Source of the DNA: Antedon mediterranea
Taxonomy: Eukaryota > Echinodermata > Crinoidea > Comatulida > Antedonidae
Direction of reading: 5' to 3'
Length of the DNA stretch: 64,000 bases
Assembly (NCBI RefSeq): GCF_964355755.1
Contig: NC_092680.1
Span: 10,205,001-10,269,000 of the forward strand
Below, piece after piece: positions 1 to 12,986 of the stretch. Below the pieces are notes generated by a model. It saw nothing but the letters and a program-made list of their open reading frames with translations. It searched no databases and was not told where the DNA came from. Both the position numbers and the translations under genes were made by a program. Positions within the stretch are counted from its first letter, which is position 1, and every line of letters starts with the position of its first letter.

Positions 1-837
1 TGGAGGATTTCCGAGGGGTCCTGGAGACTAGACCCGACCCCCGGGGTCAGGCTGACAAACTTTTTTTTTAAATGTTTTTGGTAGTATTAACAACGGTCGT
101 ATGTACTGAAATCATATGTTAGCCTATTAATCATATGCTGGCATATTAAGGTCTGGTTATATCAATAAGGATATATTATTTTCATTAGGGCCTACATATA
201 GGCCTAATTAGCATTTTGAAAGAAAAATAACAATGTGTCTATAATAAAGTAATAATGTTACACAATGGGAAGACTTTTGATTTAAAGACTCTTTACTTGA
301 AATAGACTAATCGGTTGATTAATTGGATTTAGGTTATTTATCTCTTTCTTTGATGACATTAAAATTATATATAGAAACGCAAAACAAAATATTACTGTAT
401 ATAATAGGTCTATTTGCGTCAATGAAGAAATAAACTCATATTTTGTTGAGAATGTGTCGCATTAACATCTAAACCTTAGAATAACAACTAACATCGTTTT
501 GTTATTATAAAGTTTAGTGATAATTTTAGCTAAGATCAAATATTTAAACTACTTTCCAAGAACGGTACGCGCACATCAATAAAGCTAAAATCCTGACATT
601 CAACAAATATTAATTAAAATGATGATACTTTTAAAGAATAGTTCTTGCCTTTCACAAATTACGAGACTATAACTATTCATAATGTAATTTTACCTGAAAT
701 TTATTTTATAAATTTGATACACGTTTGAAGCTCTTTGATCGACTTTGAAAAGCGCTATATAAGCAATTATAATTATTTATACATACAATGATTTTTATTA
801 GAAACTTTATCGTTTTGTAAGAAAAATTCAGCTCTGT
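1..837. other. AT-rich non-coding stretch
   Basis: No coding exon, RNA gene or clear repeat family is recognised here. The first 60 bases are GC-rich (runs of GACCCC/GGGGTC) and the rest is AT-rich. Confidence 0.5.
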
Positions 838-978
838 TTACACTATCAAACTTAGTTTGACAAAACAAGTGTGATGTCCCCAAATGTGGTAGTGATATGC
901 CAAAATATGGTAGTGATAATGATATATCCATGTATGGGCACATCACATTTTGTGTCACATAAAGTTTGGTAGTGTAGA
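838..978. repeat. Short TIR element (MITE-like)
   Basis: The left end TTTACACTATCAAACT is matched, inverted, by AAAGTTTGGTAGTGTAGA on the right. Inside, TGATGTCCCC and GGGCACATCA also pair, so the whole ~140 bp can fold back. A single end of the same family lies at about 30,656-30,700 inside a Penelope relic. No target duplication is clear. Confidence 0.6.
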
Positions 979-1596
979 CTGACTTTTAGGATTAAGGTAA
1001 GTGTTATTAGGGTGGACAGATGAAGTGTTTCGGACGGCGCGCCGCCCCCTCTTTCCATGAGAATGCACCGTCTTCATTTTGATGGTACAGTAACAGTAGC
1101 TCCGAGCCTCTTAGAGGATTTTGTAAAATTGGATTTGTACGGAACGCCTAAAGGGCAGTGATCGACACAAAATTGATGTCTATAAAATATAGTAAAATGT
1201 ACCGATATTCCTCTGAATTTGAAGAAAACAACAGATTTGTATCCAATCGTGTACACAATAATTAACTTTCGCTTAAATTACTATATTTTGATCATTTATT
1301 GTATACCAATTATTAGAAAGCACTACATGATACCATTAACGTATATTCATGAACATGTTGAATCTTCTCGTGCTAGGGAATTTATTATATACGAGCAATT
1401 ACATTGACAAATGAGCGTATGACTTTTCTTAATTTATTACCGTCTAATAGACCTAATTACCGACATTTAATTAGCTTTTTCTTTATGTGAGGTAAATTTC
1501 ACTTGCTTATATAATTGCCAATAACACCAAGCTGAGAGTCACGTGAACAAATCGATGGTATTATTGTCATGTTACACGAGAGTTATAGTAGCAATG
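979..1596. other. Non-coding stretch
   Basis: Only short open frames are present, with no recognisable protein or RNA signature. Confidence 0.4.
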
Positions 1597-1816
1597 AAGA
1601 TTCAAGATTCAAGATTCAAGAAATTTTATTTGTCCATAAAAATGGAAATTCACTTTGCTTGGTAGATTAAAACAACAATATTGCAACAATTTAAAAACGT
1701 GCAGTATTATAACAGATTAAAAATACAAGATAAAAAGTTAAAAATACTGTTAAAAATGTAAAACTATTAAAAATTGCATTAACGTCTTACATTAGAATCT
1801 TGAATCTTGAATCTTC
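1597..1816. repeat. Fold-back repeat with TTCAAGA tails
   Basis: The left end is a GATTCAA heptamer array followed by an AT-rich segment. The right end is the inverted array (CTTGAAT repeats). Heptamer tails of this kind are common at the 3' ends of truncated CR1/RTE-type LINEs and their SINEs, so this may be two tails in opposite orientation. The family is not identified. Confidence 0.45.
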
Positions 1817-4800
1817 TGTCTTCAACATAACCTTAGAAGTGTCTTCAACATAACCTTTGAAGTTTCTCGGGGTAGGAATTCTTTAAAGTGGGAAATCACA
1901 TTGAAAAATTTGTATTTTTTTCGGTGGTATTTATTAGTCCAATAGCCTAATTGTCGACATCTGAAGTAGAACGTGCAATATTCATATTCAATATTCTTAT
2001 TATTCACTTGAAGTGAGGTTTAGGCCTACCTTTTTAGATCTTAATGCTCGACACTGCAGAAATACACTGCCCATATGAATGAATTTAAAAATTATAAAAT
2101 TACTCTACTCTACCAGAATCCCCTTCTCGATCTTCCGAAAGATGCACTGGGTTATTTAATGTGCATGTGAGCTAGTACATTGGACCTCAGCCTAGAAGAC
2201 TTGTCCTTATACCACCAGGACTATGGTCGAGGAAAAGTCTCGAATCTGATTTATTTGTGGTTTGCGGTGCCCTTGCCTTGACTCGACAAGTAATTAAAAC
2301 TCAACTTGTAAAAGATCATGATGAAAAATTAAAATGTGTTTGTTATTAAAAGCTATGAAAATAACATATTATTTGACAAAAGATGATTATAAATTATGAA
2401 AAGCCTACACAGATTAAATTAATAAACCTTTTAGAAGGTTACATTGTTAAAATCCCTCGGGTATTACACGATTCATGATCCGTGATTCCATGTCTTAAGT
2501 ACGTTTTCATCAATACAATTTGATTGCAGTATGTGTGACCGTACTGAAACATCAATGAGCGAGTAATAGGCCCACTGATCAGTATTGTTGTGCTGCTGCT
2601 GTGACATCCCAGAAGGTGTCACAATAATCATAAGAAGATTATAAATAAAAGATATTTCTTTAATGCTCTTACCTTTTTAAAATTCAGAAAAGTATATTAA
2701 AAAATGATTTTAATAATTGACATAATCAAAGAATATCTTTGTTTATGAATTAAATTATTGGTGATGATGCTGATTATTATTAGGAGAAGGATGATGATGA
2801 TGTACGCTGATTTTACATTTTGTTTTCGTAATGAAAGTTACCATTCCCTGTTTGTCGAACAGTTGGTTGTGTTTATGATGAGTTTATTTATCTGTCCAGA
2901 TTTCATATTGACTTTAGCAAAGCAACTGTCATCGATAATTTATTTTTCTAGGTAAATCTCCTTTGAATCATGTTAAACTTGGGAAAAATGAATACGATAA
3001 TACTGTATATGATATAATGAAATCGTTTACAAGACTGTAACATTTTGGCCCTGTCCAGATGGTTGATAACGATGAAAAATAAATTGTGTAAACGTACAAC
3101 GTATACCATCAAAATATTTCTCCTTAAAAGAATGATAAATAAAGATATTTTTAAAAAGTAAAAATATCAATAAAAGTACCTAGGATAAATGGAGAAAGCA
3201 TTATAAAAAGTTACCTTTATCAGCATTATAACTTAACTGCTATAATGCAAAACCCGGAATAAAATTGATAAATTTAGATTCTTAAATAGAGTTACAGATG
3301 ACTTAATAGACATTTAAATTAGGTTATACAAGATTTTGATAAGGATAATAGAATGATACAGGACTAAGGCATTCAGTTGTCATGATCTCTCTGTGAGACT
3401 CATGTCACTATTCACAGAAACCATATTTGGCCAGTTCAATCAGCTCAGTCGGTTTAAATGAAATTGTATCAAGATCACGTGCCTTTTAAAATTGTAGTAT
3501 GGACACATGTGACTCAATACAAGTTTTTCCTATTAAATGTAGTTTTTCGTATAAATAAATGTATTTAGAATCTGAACTTATGTTACCATCAAACCACAGT
3601 AGCCAGCTACGACTGTTAGACCTACATAAACACCGTACTGATGAAAATATGACCAATACCATTCACCAAACAGAGAGGTGTAAAACATGACGACCTATAA
3701 CTTGCCAATGTACACATTATAAGTACATGCAAGACAAAGTACCTAATAAATTATAGTTAGACTATCTTAAGGTAACTGCGCGGAAAAAGTTCAAGAACTA
3801 CATTGTGGATATCACACCCCCATTACTCAGTACACTATTTATTTTCAACAAGCTTGATTGATTTAATTCAGATTCTTTTACTTAAACATCACGTTTTAGG
3901 CTTCGTTTTCTCCTAAGATTTATCAATCGAATTACGATTTAAATTTCTCATTCAGTAGTAAATCGTTTATTGACTGTCAAACAGATATTATTTCACTTTA
4001 TCTAGTGCATGTGAGGACATTCATGACTCTACGTGTAGTTAATCTCAACTTCAAACAGGCAAAATAGTGATACTTTCCACAATATTTTTGTTGATGGCTG
4101 TAAACGGTTAATAAATTCACAATGTAATTTTGAAGGATAATTCTATGGCACTTTTTTCTTTTACTTCGTAAACCGCTTTCTTTCTCTCTGTAGTACTTCA
4201 CCTTATTCCGTGATCCAATGGGCTATTAGGAGGCAGCATATTCGAAAGAATATGAATGTTTGCTTAGTAGGACTTTTGATGGAAAGTTCAACAGATGCAC
4301 GGTAAAACTTCGTGGTTCATGCTATAAAAAATAATATTGTGCATCAAAAAATGTCTATACTATATCATTTGCGATAACCTGAGAACTTTTACGCTAACTG
4401 TGGTGTCGTCCCAATATCTCCGCATGCGCACAATTAATTAACATGACGTAGTTTGGTCGTCGGTCTCGCAAATCAAAAGCTCCCTAACTAAATGTCCTAC
4501 CTCTTATCACTCATGCTTATATACATTATGTTTGAGGTTTGTTACACTAGGCATAAGGTCACGGTCTAAGAAACAAAATCAATCTCAAGAAGCTTTATTT
4601 GTTATTCACTTGATACTATTATTTAATTAATATCAATTTATTACCATACTGTATTTCACCCGATTCCCGCTATCCGTAATCACATGTGATTCTGTATTAC
4701 GGAATTTTCCTATTGGATACTGGGCAAGCATTAGCACTGAGAGTCGGGTAGGCCTAATACTTTACTATAACTACGAGTTTTAAAATATATTAATCTAGTT

Positions 4801-6058
4801 GCTAGTAAAGTTTCATTAGAATTCATTAACACTATCATTCAGTCGTAAGAAGAAGTCGCTAGCCTTAACATTTCATTACTTTCATACGACAAAGGAACTG
4901 TATGATAAAACTGCAGTCACTGTGTCTATTCTGTGCTATAACTAACGAATATCGAATTAAATACAGGTAGGTCTCTCCAATTAGAATAACTTTTAATTTG
5001 GATTAATTCACAGCGATGACTAGTATTGACTAATTATAGCGCTGATATAACACAAGAAATGACCTTTTGGACATTCATGTGGGTTTAATTTCTTATAATT
5101 TTATTGTGGCATATATTTTATTAATATAATTTTAATAATTATAAACTGGTCAAAATGGGCAGATGAAATTGTATAAACACATTTTCCTGGTTACATTTTA
5201 AAGAGAAGATTGATTTAATTATCCGACAAAATAATTAGTAATTGTGAGCCGAACGTAGACTCGATTCTCAATCGGTATCATTCCAATTCGGAAGAATCGG
5301 CTGTAATATGTTGGTTTTGGGCTTCTGGGAATAATCTCTAAGTACGTCCCTATTAACCCGTAATGTTACTTAAATGTATCTATGTAAATATCATGTTTCT
5401 ACTTTGTCATTAAAATCAAACAAAACCACACTACAATTAAAGAATTTTAGCAAACTGGTCTATAAAATGTAACTGCAAAATATGAATACAGTACATCATA
5501 ATGGGTATTCATGACGCTGAACGATGTCATCCCCTTTTTTAAAGGTAAACAAAGATAGAAAATGACCGTTAGATGAGGAATACTATAATCCTATGTTCAT
5601 CCCACATCTCTCCCAATCCTGGAATCAGTCAATGTATGCTTCGTTACGTTTTATCATGCATGTAGAACATATTTTATTAGGCCTATTATGATTCTGAATT
5701 TATATAAATATTATCACCATCAACTAAAGATGAATTAAATCTGTTCTTGTCATTGTCATTGAATTATTTTTTCCAAATAAAAAGAATGTTGTATTTATTG
5801 TTACGTATAGGCCTACTCCATATTAGCAAATACCTTAGTTTTCAATTTATAGACCTATTTTAATCACGCTACACAGGACCTTGTAACAATTTTAGTTCCT
5901 GTTTGAAAAAAAAATTATAAACGTAATATTCAATATTTAAAAAAAATAAGATGTTATTTAAGTCCATCAAATGGTCTTTAATAAACAAATTCTCTCCTCT
6001 TTAAAAATTGTGAGATTGTATTTCCTTTTATTTTCGAAACAAAAAATGCACGAATATG
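1817..6058. other. Non-coding stretch, nothing recognised
   Basis: About 4.2 kb of AT-rich sequence. Open frames are under 70 codons and resemble nothing I know. Several TAGGCCTA octamers occur, for example at 2030, 4749, 5684 and 5808. Confidence 0.4.
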
Positions 6059-6433
6059 CAACAGTTGTATGCGCGCGTAATCTATTCATGTTGTACCGCT
6101 GACGAATTCATTTCACAATATAATATTACCGATTAGAAATATTATTTAAATAAATGTTAAATAATAGTACGTTTTGGTACAAGATTATCTCATGACATGT
6201 GCTGTTTTAAAAAATAAATGCGCCTTACGTATAAAACACAAGTACCTATCAACAGTTGTATGCGCGCGTAATCTATTCATGTTGTACCGCTGACGAATTC
6301 ATTTCACAATATAATATTACCGATTAGAAATATTATTTAAATAAATGTTAAATAATAGTACGTTTTGGTACAAGATTATCTCATGACATGTGCTGTTTTA
6401 AAAAATAAATGCGCCTTACGTATAAAACACAAG
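6059..6433. repeat. Exact 184-bp tandem duplication
   Basis: Bases 6059-6242 recur at 6250-6433 with no difference that I can find, separated by 7 bases. The unit begins CAACAGTTGTATGCGCGCG and ends AAAACACAAG. It carries no open frame of note. Identity suggests a recent duplication, a copy-number polymorphism or an assembly artefact. Confidence 0.9.
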
Positions 6434-9400
6434 GATTTTCTTATTCTTAGCAGTTGGAAGTTTAATGACAGTAAAAAGCTTTTTGACTTTTGAGACTTGT
6501 CGAGTGCCGTGTTTAGTGTGTGTCCACAGGGTACAATTTACCAAAGGCACAGTCAGTTTGAGATATAGTTCAATATTTTATCTTCAATTCAATAGATATA
6601 TCGACATGAAACAGAATCACTAACGGTGGAAAATGCAAATGTTGAGGGTGAACTTGTTAAAACATGTTCCCAAAATCTGAATTTAAAAACTAGTTTTCAT
6701 TCAATTTATACTCAAAATATCCAAAATCATCAGATCAGAAATGATTGTTGTTGAATAGAAGAATAAAGGTAGTAATCACAGTTTGTGTATTCTAAAATAA
6801 TAAACAACTAAAAATTGTATTCAATATTAATTTACTATCGGTACGTAATGAATGGTGTTTTGAAAAATACTAATATTACTCACAATTGGTAAGGCTTATT
6901 ATGGGTATAATACCAATGCAAATTTATTGTTTATAATAATTTGTTTTATTTAAATCATCCGTTTTTACACAATGCAAGGTTGATTAGCATCGAAGGTGCC
7001 GATTGTACTTCGCATCTAAAATGCCTAAGAAAAGTACACATTGAGGATTTATATTTTAAGCCTAGATTATCTTAAGTGCAACATGTGTTGATATATTTGC
7101 TTAAACGATTAAGCCTGTATTAAGGAAAATGTAGTAGTTTTAGGTTTCTTCTCTCCGCTGATGATATAGAAATTAGGGAAAAATAAGCTGTTGATATATT
7201 CTGGACTGTTTTTTTACATGACATTATTAAAATGTCCAGTATCATAGGCAGATTATGTTATACATCACATGTGTCTGTATCATAGTCTAACCCCAATACT
7301 GTTTAAAGCAAGGCCATTTGACGCGTTTGACAAAAATATGAAATTACTGTATTCCTACCTTAATTCATTAAAAAGTTATTTGGCTCTTGTTATTATATAT
7401 ATATAGTATGGTATACCATACCATACATATTCATTTAAATGAACCATGGAGGAATGTGTTTATATTATCGGACTAATTTATCCAAAACGTGAACCGATTT
7501 GTGAAACTCATTTTACTAGAAAGTAATTAGCAAAGTTTTGGTTAAGGTTGCTTCACAGAAAGAAAATAACAAATCAAATGAACCAGGTAATGTTGTTACC
7601 ACCAAGTAGCAGCAGGTCGGGATCGTTGTAGACGTTATTAGTAGATAAGGTACTCTCTGTGCAGTTTTTAAATATGAACCCAGAAGATAATCAATTGAAA
7701 GGAATTAATGATGATGACAATGATTTATGATGATTTTTATAATGATGTTGATGATAATTTTGAGAGGTAAAATTTGGGTAGGAATTGATAATGAGATAAA
7801 TCAGAAATACAATCAAATGGAATTAGAAACACCCAACAACATTAAGACATTTACGTTGCTTAAAATGGTTACACATAAAATATGGTTACTTACCTGTGTT
7901 AAAAGCTAAACCGATTTCTTAAAGTTGTTTTCCAAGTTTGAATCAAGGCGGTGACAGATTGTCTCAACGTGCGCTGGTAATGTGTTTTCTTTACTTCTGC
8001 TAAGCAGACTAAAGATGATTCTTATACGGATTCTGTAAATGCTAATAACAGTTGATCTTCTAAACACAGTATTTGTTCAGAAGACCGGGAGGTGAAACAA
8101 CTGAGAATGAGAAAGAATTCATTACGCATGTACGATTACGACGCATCCAATAAGAAACGCCGAATAAAATGCACCAAACGTCCATGTAGTTTTGATTGTG
8201 TTTGGGTACCGTACAAATTGGAGCCAGATAACTATAGTGTCTAATAAGAACGTAATTTAGAATCGCATCTTTATTAATGTTTTATTACATTAAGTAGCCA
8301 GGTAGGAATAATGACCAGGCATAGTACATTGTACATTTCCACGAGTATATACGCAAAGACGATACTGTGGTATTTTACCGTACACAAAGACGATAAGATT
8401 GCGAGTAATGAACCAACGTGTATTACGTCATCAGATTGAAATTGCACTCACCACCTTTTATCTGTCTCTTTAATGTTCCATCGTAGGCCTACACATACAG
8501 CCATACTTACCGTATTTAACCGTATTTATTCCCTCGGGTTATGTCACCTAAGCCAGTCGCATGAGCAATATATATTGTATGTATCACTGCAATAACACCG
8601 TTTTATTATATTGGTATTTGATTACAGTAGTTTTACAACATTATGTTATCTACTTAATTTTTTATAGTTCATTGGAATTTTATTATAAAAAATTGTACTA
8701 AAAAGTGAAAATAACGATATATTACAAATTGTGATTCAGCCTCCTTAGCTCATCTGGCGATATTTATGGGCGAGCTTTGATAGTCATGAAACGAGATTGC
8801 AACTTTTTCAAAGAAATGTTCTAATAGAAGACTAAAGAAAAAAACAAACCACAGTTTATAATTGTCTGATTAAACAAAATCATGACTCTTTTAAATGAAA
8901 AAGATAATTTATTTTAAATTTAAAAGTGAGGAAATGTCGTGATGGCACTAGTTACTCTTCATTGTGCATGATTAATCTTTGTAATGATTGTGTAATGTAT
9001 ACAGTATAAAATACGTGTTGCCATGTTAATTACTGGTACCAGTGGATCTGAGGATAAATGCATGTGCAGAAGCCATCGTTGTTGTAAATAAAGAACGAAT
9101 TAATTTGATTTGATGTCATTACTTTGTACTTTGATGTGTTTTATCAGATGAAAACTATACGATTAGCATTACTGGAAATAAAAGCTGCAATAAAAAAGTC
9201 ATACTCTGGACATATTATTACAATAGACCCAACGCAGTCATTAAGGATGAGCATGCATTAAATAGGAGACACTGATACAAGTTTTATTCTAAAAGATAAA
9301 CTAATCTTAGTGTTCCCAATTTCTTTTCCCAATTACGCTGCGCATAAATCACCATAAGTCAGTGATGAGTGCGTAGGCCTAATGTAACAATCACAGGAAA

Positions 9401-12400
9401 TACATTCACAGACAAATTGTATACATTATTTCTATCCCTTATTTATACTTTTTATTTTATTTTTAATAACTTCTAGAAAACCTTGTGAGTTGATTAACTA
9501 TTATAGCAATATTTCATAATACAGCATCTCATTTATATCACATGTGGTGCCTGTATCGTGTAAGGTTAGGTTAAGGGTTAAGTTACTACTATATAGATAC
9601 ATGTGATGTTGTATTACCAAATATTTCTATGATACTTCGGAAATAGATACAGTACCGAGAATCGGCTGAGTAACTTTAACAAATAACAAATTTGTTATCT
9701 GTTTAAATTGTGAACATAAGCTCCTTTCAAAGTTGGCAAGATCCTACAGACCGAAGAAACAAAATTCAAGAGATCGATCTTTATTTTTTCTTTCCTTTTT
9801 TCATTTTCTATATTATAAATTACTTTGAATTTTAATTCATAATGTTAGATTTTTCCATTTTTAAATTTCTTTACAAGTGGGGCAGATTGCCATGTTTTCC
9901 CATTGGGCCCTTTATTGATAGGCCGACCATGAGTGTAACGGCATCGTGCGTATAACGTCTGTCAAGTTTTAACTTCACTTATAGTGCAATATGTCCTAAT
10001 TCGGCAAATGTTCTTCATTAATATTTAGCAAATGGCATCGATATTGTAATTCTTAAGTGCCGTTCCGTCTTTGAGAAAGCGCCCGTGAGTGCATACCACA
10101 ATCGAAGAAAAGTAGAACGGAATATATCTTACAGTTTGGCAGCTAGAAAAAGAAAAATATGTACAATTTAACTGAAAAAGTCTAACTTTGAGAAAATCGG
10201 GTTTACTGAAAGTGATATACACCGAGCTACTAAATCGAATTACAACACACCACCTCTAGCTTTTGTTGCTCTGGGCATTCGCAATAAAAAGTAGAACGAA
10301 ATATATCTTTGGTCTGGTTGTGTAGTGTTTGTAGAAATGTACGCAATTACTGAACAAAATGTGTTTGAAGCTTATATAACGAAATAAATGTCGAAGTGCC
10401 AAGATTAGATTAGTTGCTAGAGGTAAGACGCACGAATGAACAAAATAGGCCTAAAACAAATTAGTACAATTTTATTTATATCGCAAAAAAAAGATATAGA
10501 TCTTCAGTAGTATGTGTAATAAATAAATCTTGAATTGCGTTTTTTCAAAAACTAAATACTGTAAAGAAAGTAACAGTGAGTGCCATTAGTTTGTAAAAAA
10601 AGACTAATAATAATATCGAAAATCTACGGCACAATCACTTTAATTTATTATAGAGGGGTATTAAACTTAACTTTTTGTTGTTCTTTGACGGTAATATTAT
10701 TATCTTCTCCACAGTGTTAACATTATTTAACAAGTGAAATCGTATGCCACTGGCGGAAGCTTCCGTCATTTCACGCTGAGCTTAGGGGGTTTTCATTACA
10801 TATAATGACTAGCCTACGGTATGAACTACATTGCTATACATCTTGTGCCAAAACATTGGGTAACAAATGGCATTTTTATTTGACAACGTCAGATTGAAAT
10901 GCACGCTTAATTGGATGTCTCATCAGCTACTGTTTATAAGTATACGCTTCGTTCGACCTGGATTTGATACACCGGTAATCTTCATTTTGTCATTGTAGGT
11001 GTATATTAACAAAGTTGGGTAATAACTAATGCAAGCCTTCATTTTTACTGATAACACATCTAATATTATGTTTAGTCATATTTTAAAACGGTATTCTCTG
11101 TACGCGCACGTCGTCGTATTACTATAAGCCTAATGAGCGCATTTCCAAACTGATCATTAAAACAACACAAAATGTATTTAACATAATTTTAGTGTTCTGC
11201 GTTTTCTTTTCAAGCCGTCATTTTAGAAACCGGGGATACTAAACGAACTTCGTGAGTGGAGTAAAACAACAAGAAAGTCGAATTCGACTGATTCTCTGTT
11301 TGTTTGTATCTGTAATTTCGGCCTAAATCTTTTTTTAAAATCTATTGACGCCTGTGCGATTGCTTACAGCAAAACAGTATCAACCAAAACATCAAATAAA
11401 ATGAATGAATATATTATACGTCACGTCTACATATTTTGCTTTCGTATATCGTCCTTTACATCATTTTAAACAAATTTTTAGTGTCTACTACACTTTTGAA
11501 ATACGATCTAAGATTTGGCAGCAGGCAAATGTTTGTTTTCTTGAATCAGCTGAATATCTGAATCTGAATATTCTTATTTGCGCGAGAGTGATAGTATGAA
11601 AATACCATATCTTCCAAGGGTAGCTGACTAAATTAAGTTCATTACCATGACAACAACGTAAAATCATATTTAGTTTGATCTTATAACGTTCGTTGTGTGT
11701 GTTTTAATTGTAAATTTGACCTTTACACTTTCATTTGAAGATAATTTAGTCTGTTTTAATTATCTTTATTTTGCAGTAAACGCATCAATTTGTTCCAGTT
11801 GGTCAGTTGTTGTACCACTACTATTTTCCTTCACGGTATGTAGGATTGACCAAGAATAACTATTTAAACCATTTATTGTACAGCGCAGCAACATGTTCAT
11901 AGCAGTATGATGTTTACACAAACATAATTATCAATCAATAAAATAGTGTAATGTAAACAATTGCTGAACAAATTTGCGAGTAAACTGTGCGTTGCCCACC
12001 AGGGATAATAATCGAGACGTGACGGATCATCCGAATTGTCTCTCTCGCGATTGATCAACTCACTTGCGTTGCATGCACGCCATTGCGTTGTATTCAGGTG
12101 GGAACCAATTATTTTCTTTTCTCTTTTTGTCTGAATTCCCATAGAGGTGTTGGTACATACTAGATACATCAATCCAAGTATCACACATAAAACAAATTAT
12201 TGAAAATGAGATTATGACGCAATGTTGAGCTCAATCCTTGAGGCCTGCGGTAAATGTGAGTCCTCTATTTTGTTGTCTGTATTCTTTACCAGATGTTATT
12301 ATGGAATTTTTTTTCTGAACTAAAGTTGGTCAAATAAAATCAAATTTGAAATCTTATTCTAAAATCCTCTCTCTCAGTAGTGTTAGCAGTGGTGAAATGT

Positions 12401-12773
12401 TGAATACGTCTGTTAAATAGAGGGCGTGATCTAAATTCAACTGAACAAGAGTGCTTTAGACACCTATTGGTTAATTGTGGTTACTATATACAATTCTATA
12501 GAACTCTTAATTAATCGTTATATGCAACTACTTATATTCTTGCAATGGAACAAATATGATGAAAATAGAACACATTTTCATCTTAAACAATAATATTTAC
12601 ATAAACAGGTAGTTTAAATCAATCTGAAAGATACAATGCCACTCTCATTTGTGCTAGACAAGTACAGGTTGTATTTCTTCTTTTTTCAGGAAAGATCCAA
12701 CAAGCAAATTAAAGTCTTTGTTGTTAGGCGAGTTGGTTATAATAAATCAAACAAATGTTTCCTTGCAATATTT
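6434..12773. other. Non-coding stretch downstream of the channel gene
   Basis: AT-rich sequence with scattered TAGGCCTA octamers (near 8485, 9375, 10,447). The longest frame, 95 codons on the minus strand at 11,897-12,184, resembles no protein I know. The part nearest 12,773 presumably includes the 3' untranslated region of the minus-strand channel gene. Confidence 0.4.
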
Positions 12774-12986
12774 CTACGAAATAGCATCAGACTGGAATGT
12801 AACACGGTTTGTTTTGTCACCAATTTTTGTTTTCTTTGATCTTTTTGTCTTTTCTTGTCGAACAAATGCTGCGAATACATTTTTCATAATGTCGTAGAAA
12901 CATTCTAAAAACTCCAAAAACGTTAGAGCTGACATACCAATCCATAGACCAAGATGCCCACCAATGTTACTAACTAGAGATAACAA
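12774..12986 (-). CDS. DEG/ENaC last exon (TM2, C-terminus)
   Basis: Acceptor TTTTTTCAG|TTG; 70 codons plus TAG. It encodes LLSLVSNIGGHLGLWIGMSA followed by hydrophobic TM2 and a basic cytoplasmic tail (K/R-rich, then SDAIS). The G-M-S triplet aligns with the selectivity filter. Confidence 0.95.
   Translation of the reverse strand: MLSLVSNIGGHLGLWIGMSALTFLEFLECFYDIMKNVFAAFVRQEKTKRSKKTKIGDKTNRVTFQSDAIS

Noticed and set aside
8736-8812. tRNA-like stretch (CTTAGCTCATCTGGCG...GAGATTGC)
   Set aside because: The A-box resemblance is partial, no acceptor stem or intact T arm can be formed, and there is no anticodon arm.
11897-12184. 95-codon minus-strand frame just downstream of the channel gene
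   Set aside because: No recognisable domain, no convincing splice context and no homologue that I know; kept as unassigned sequence.
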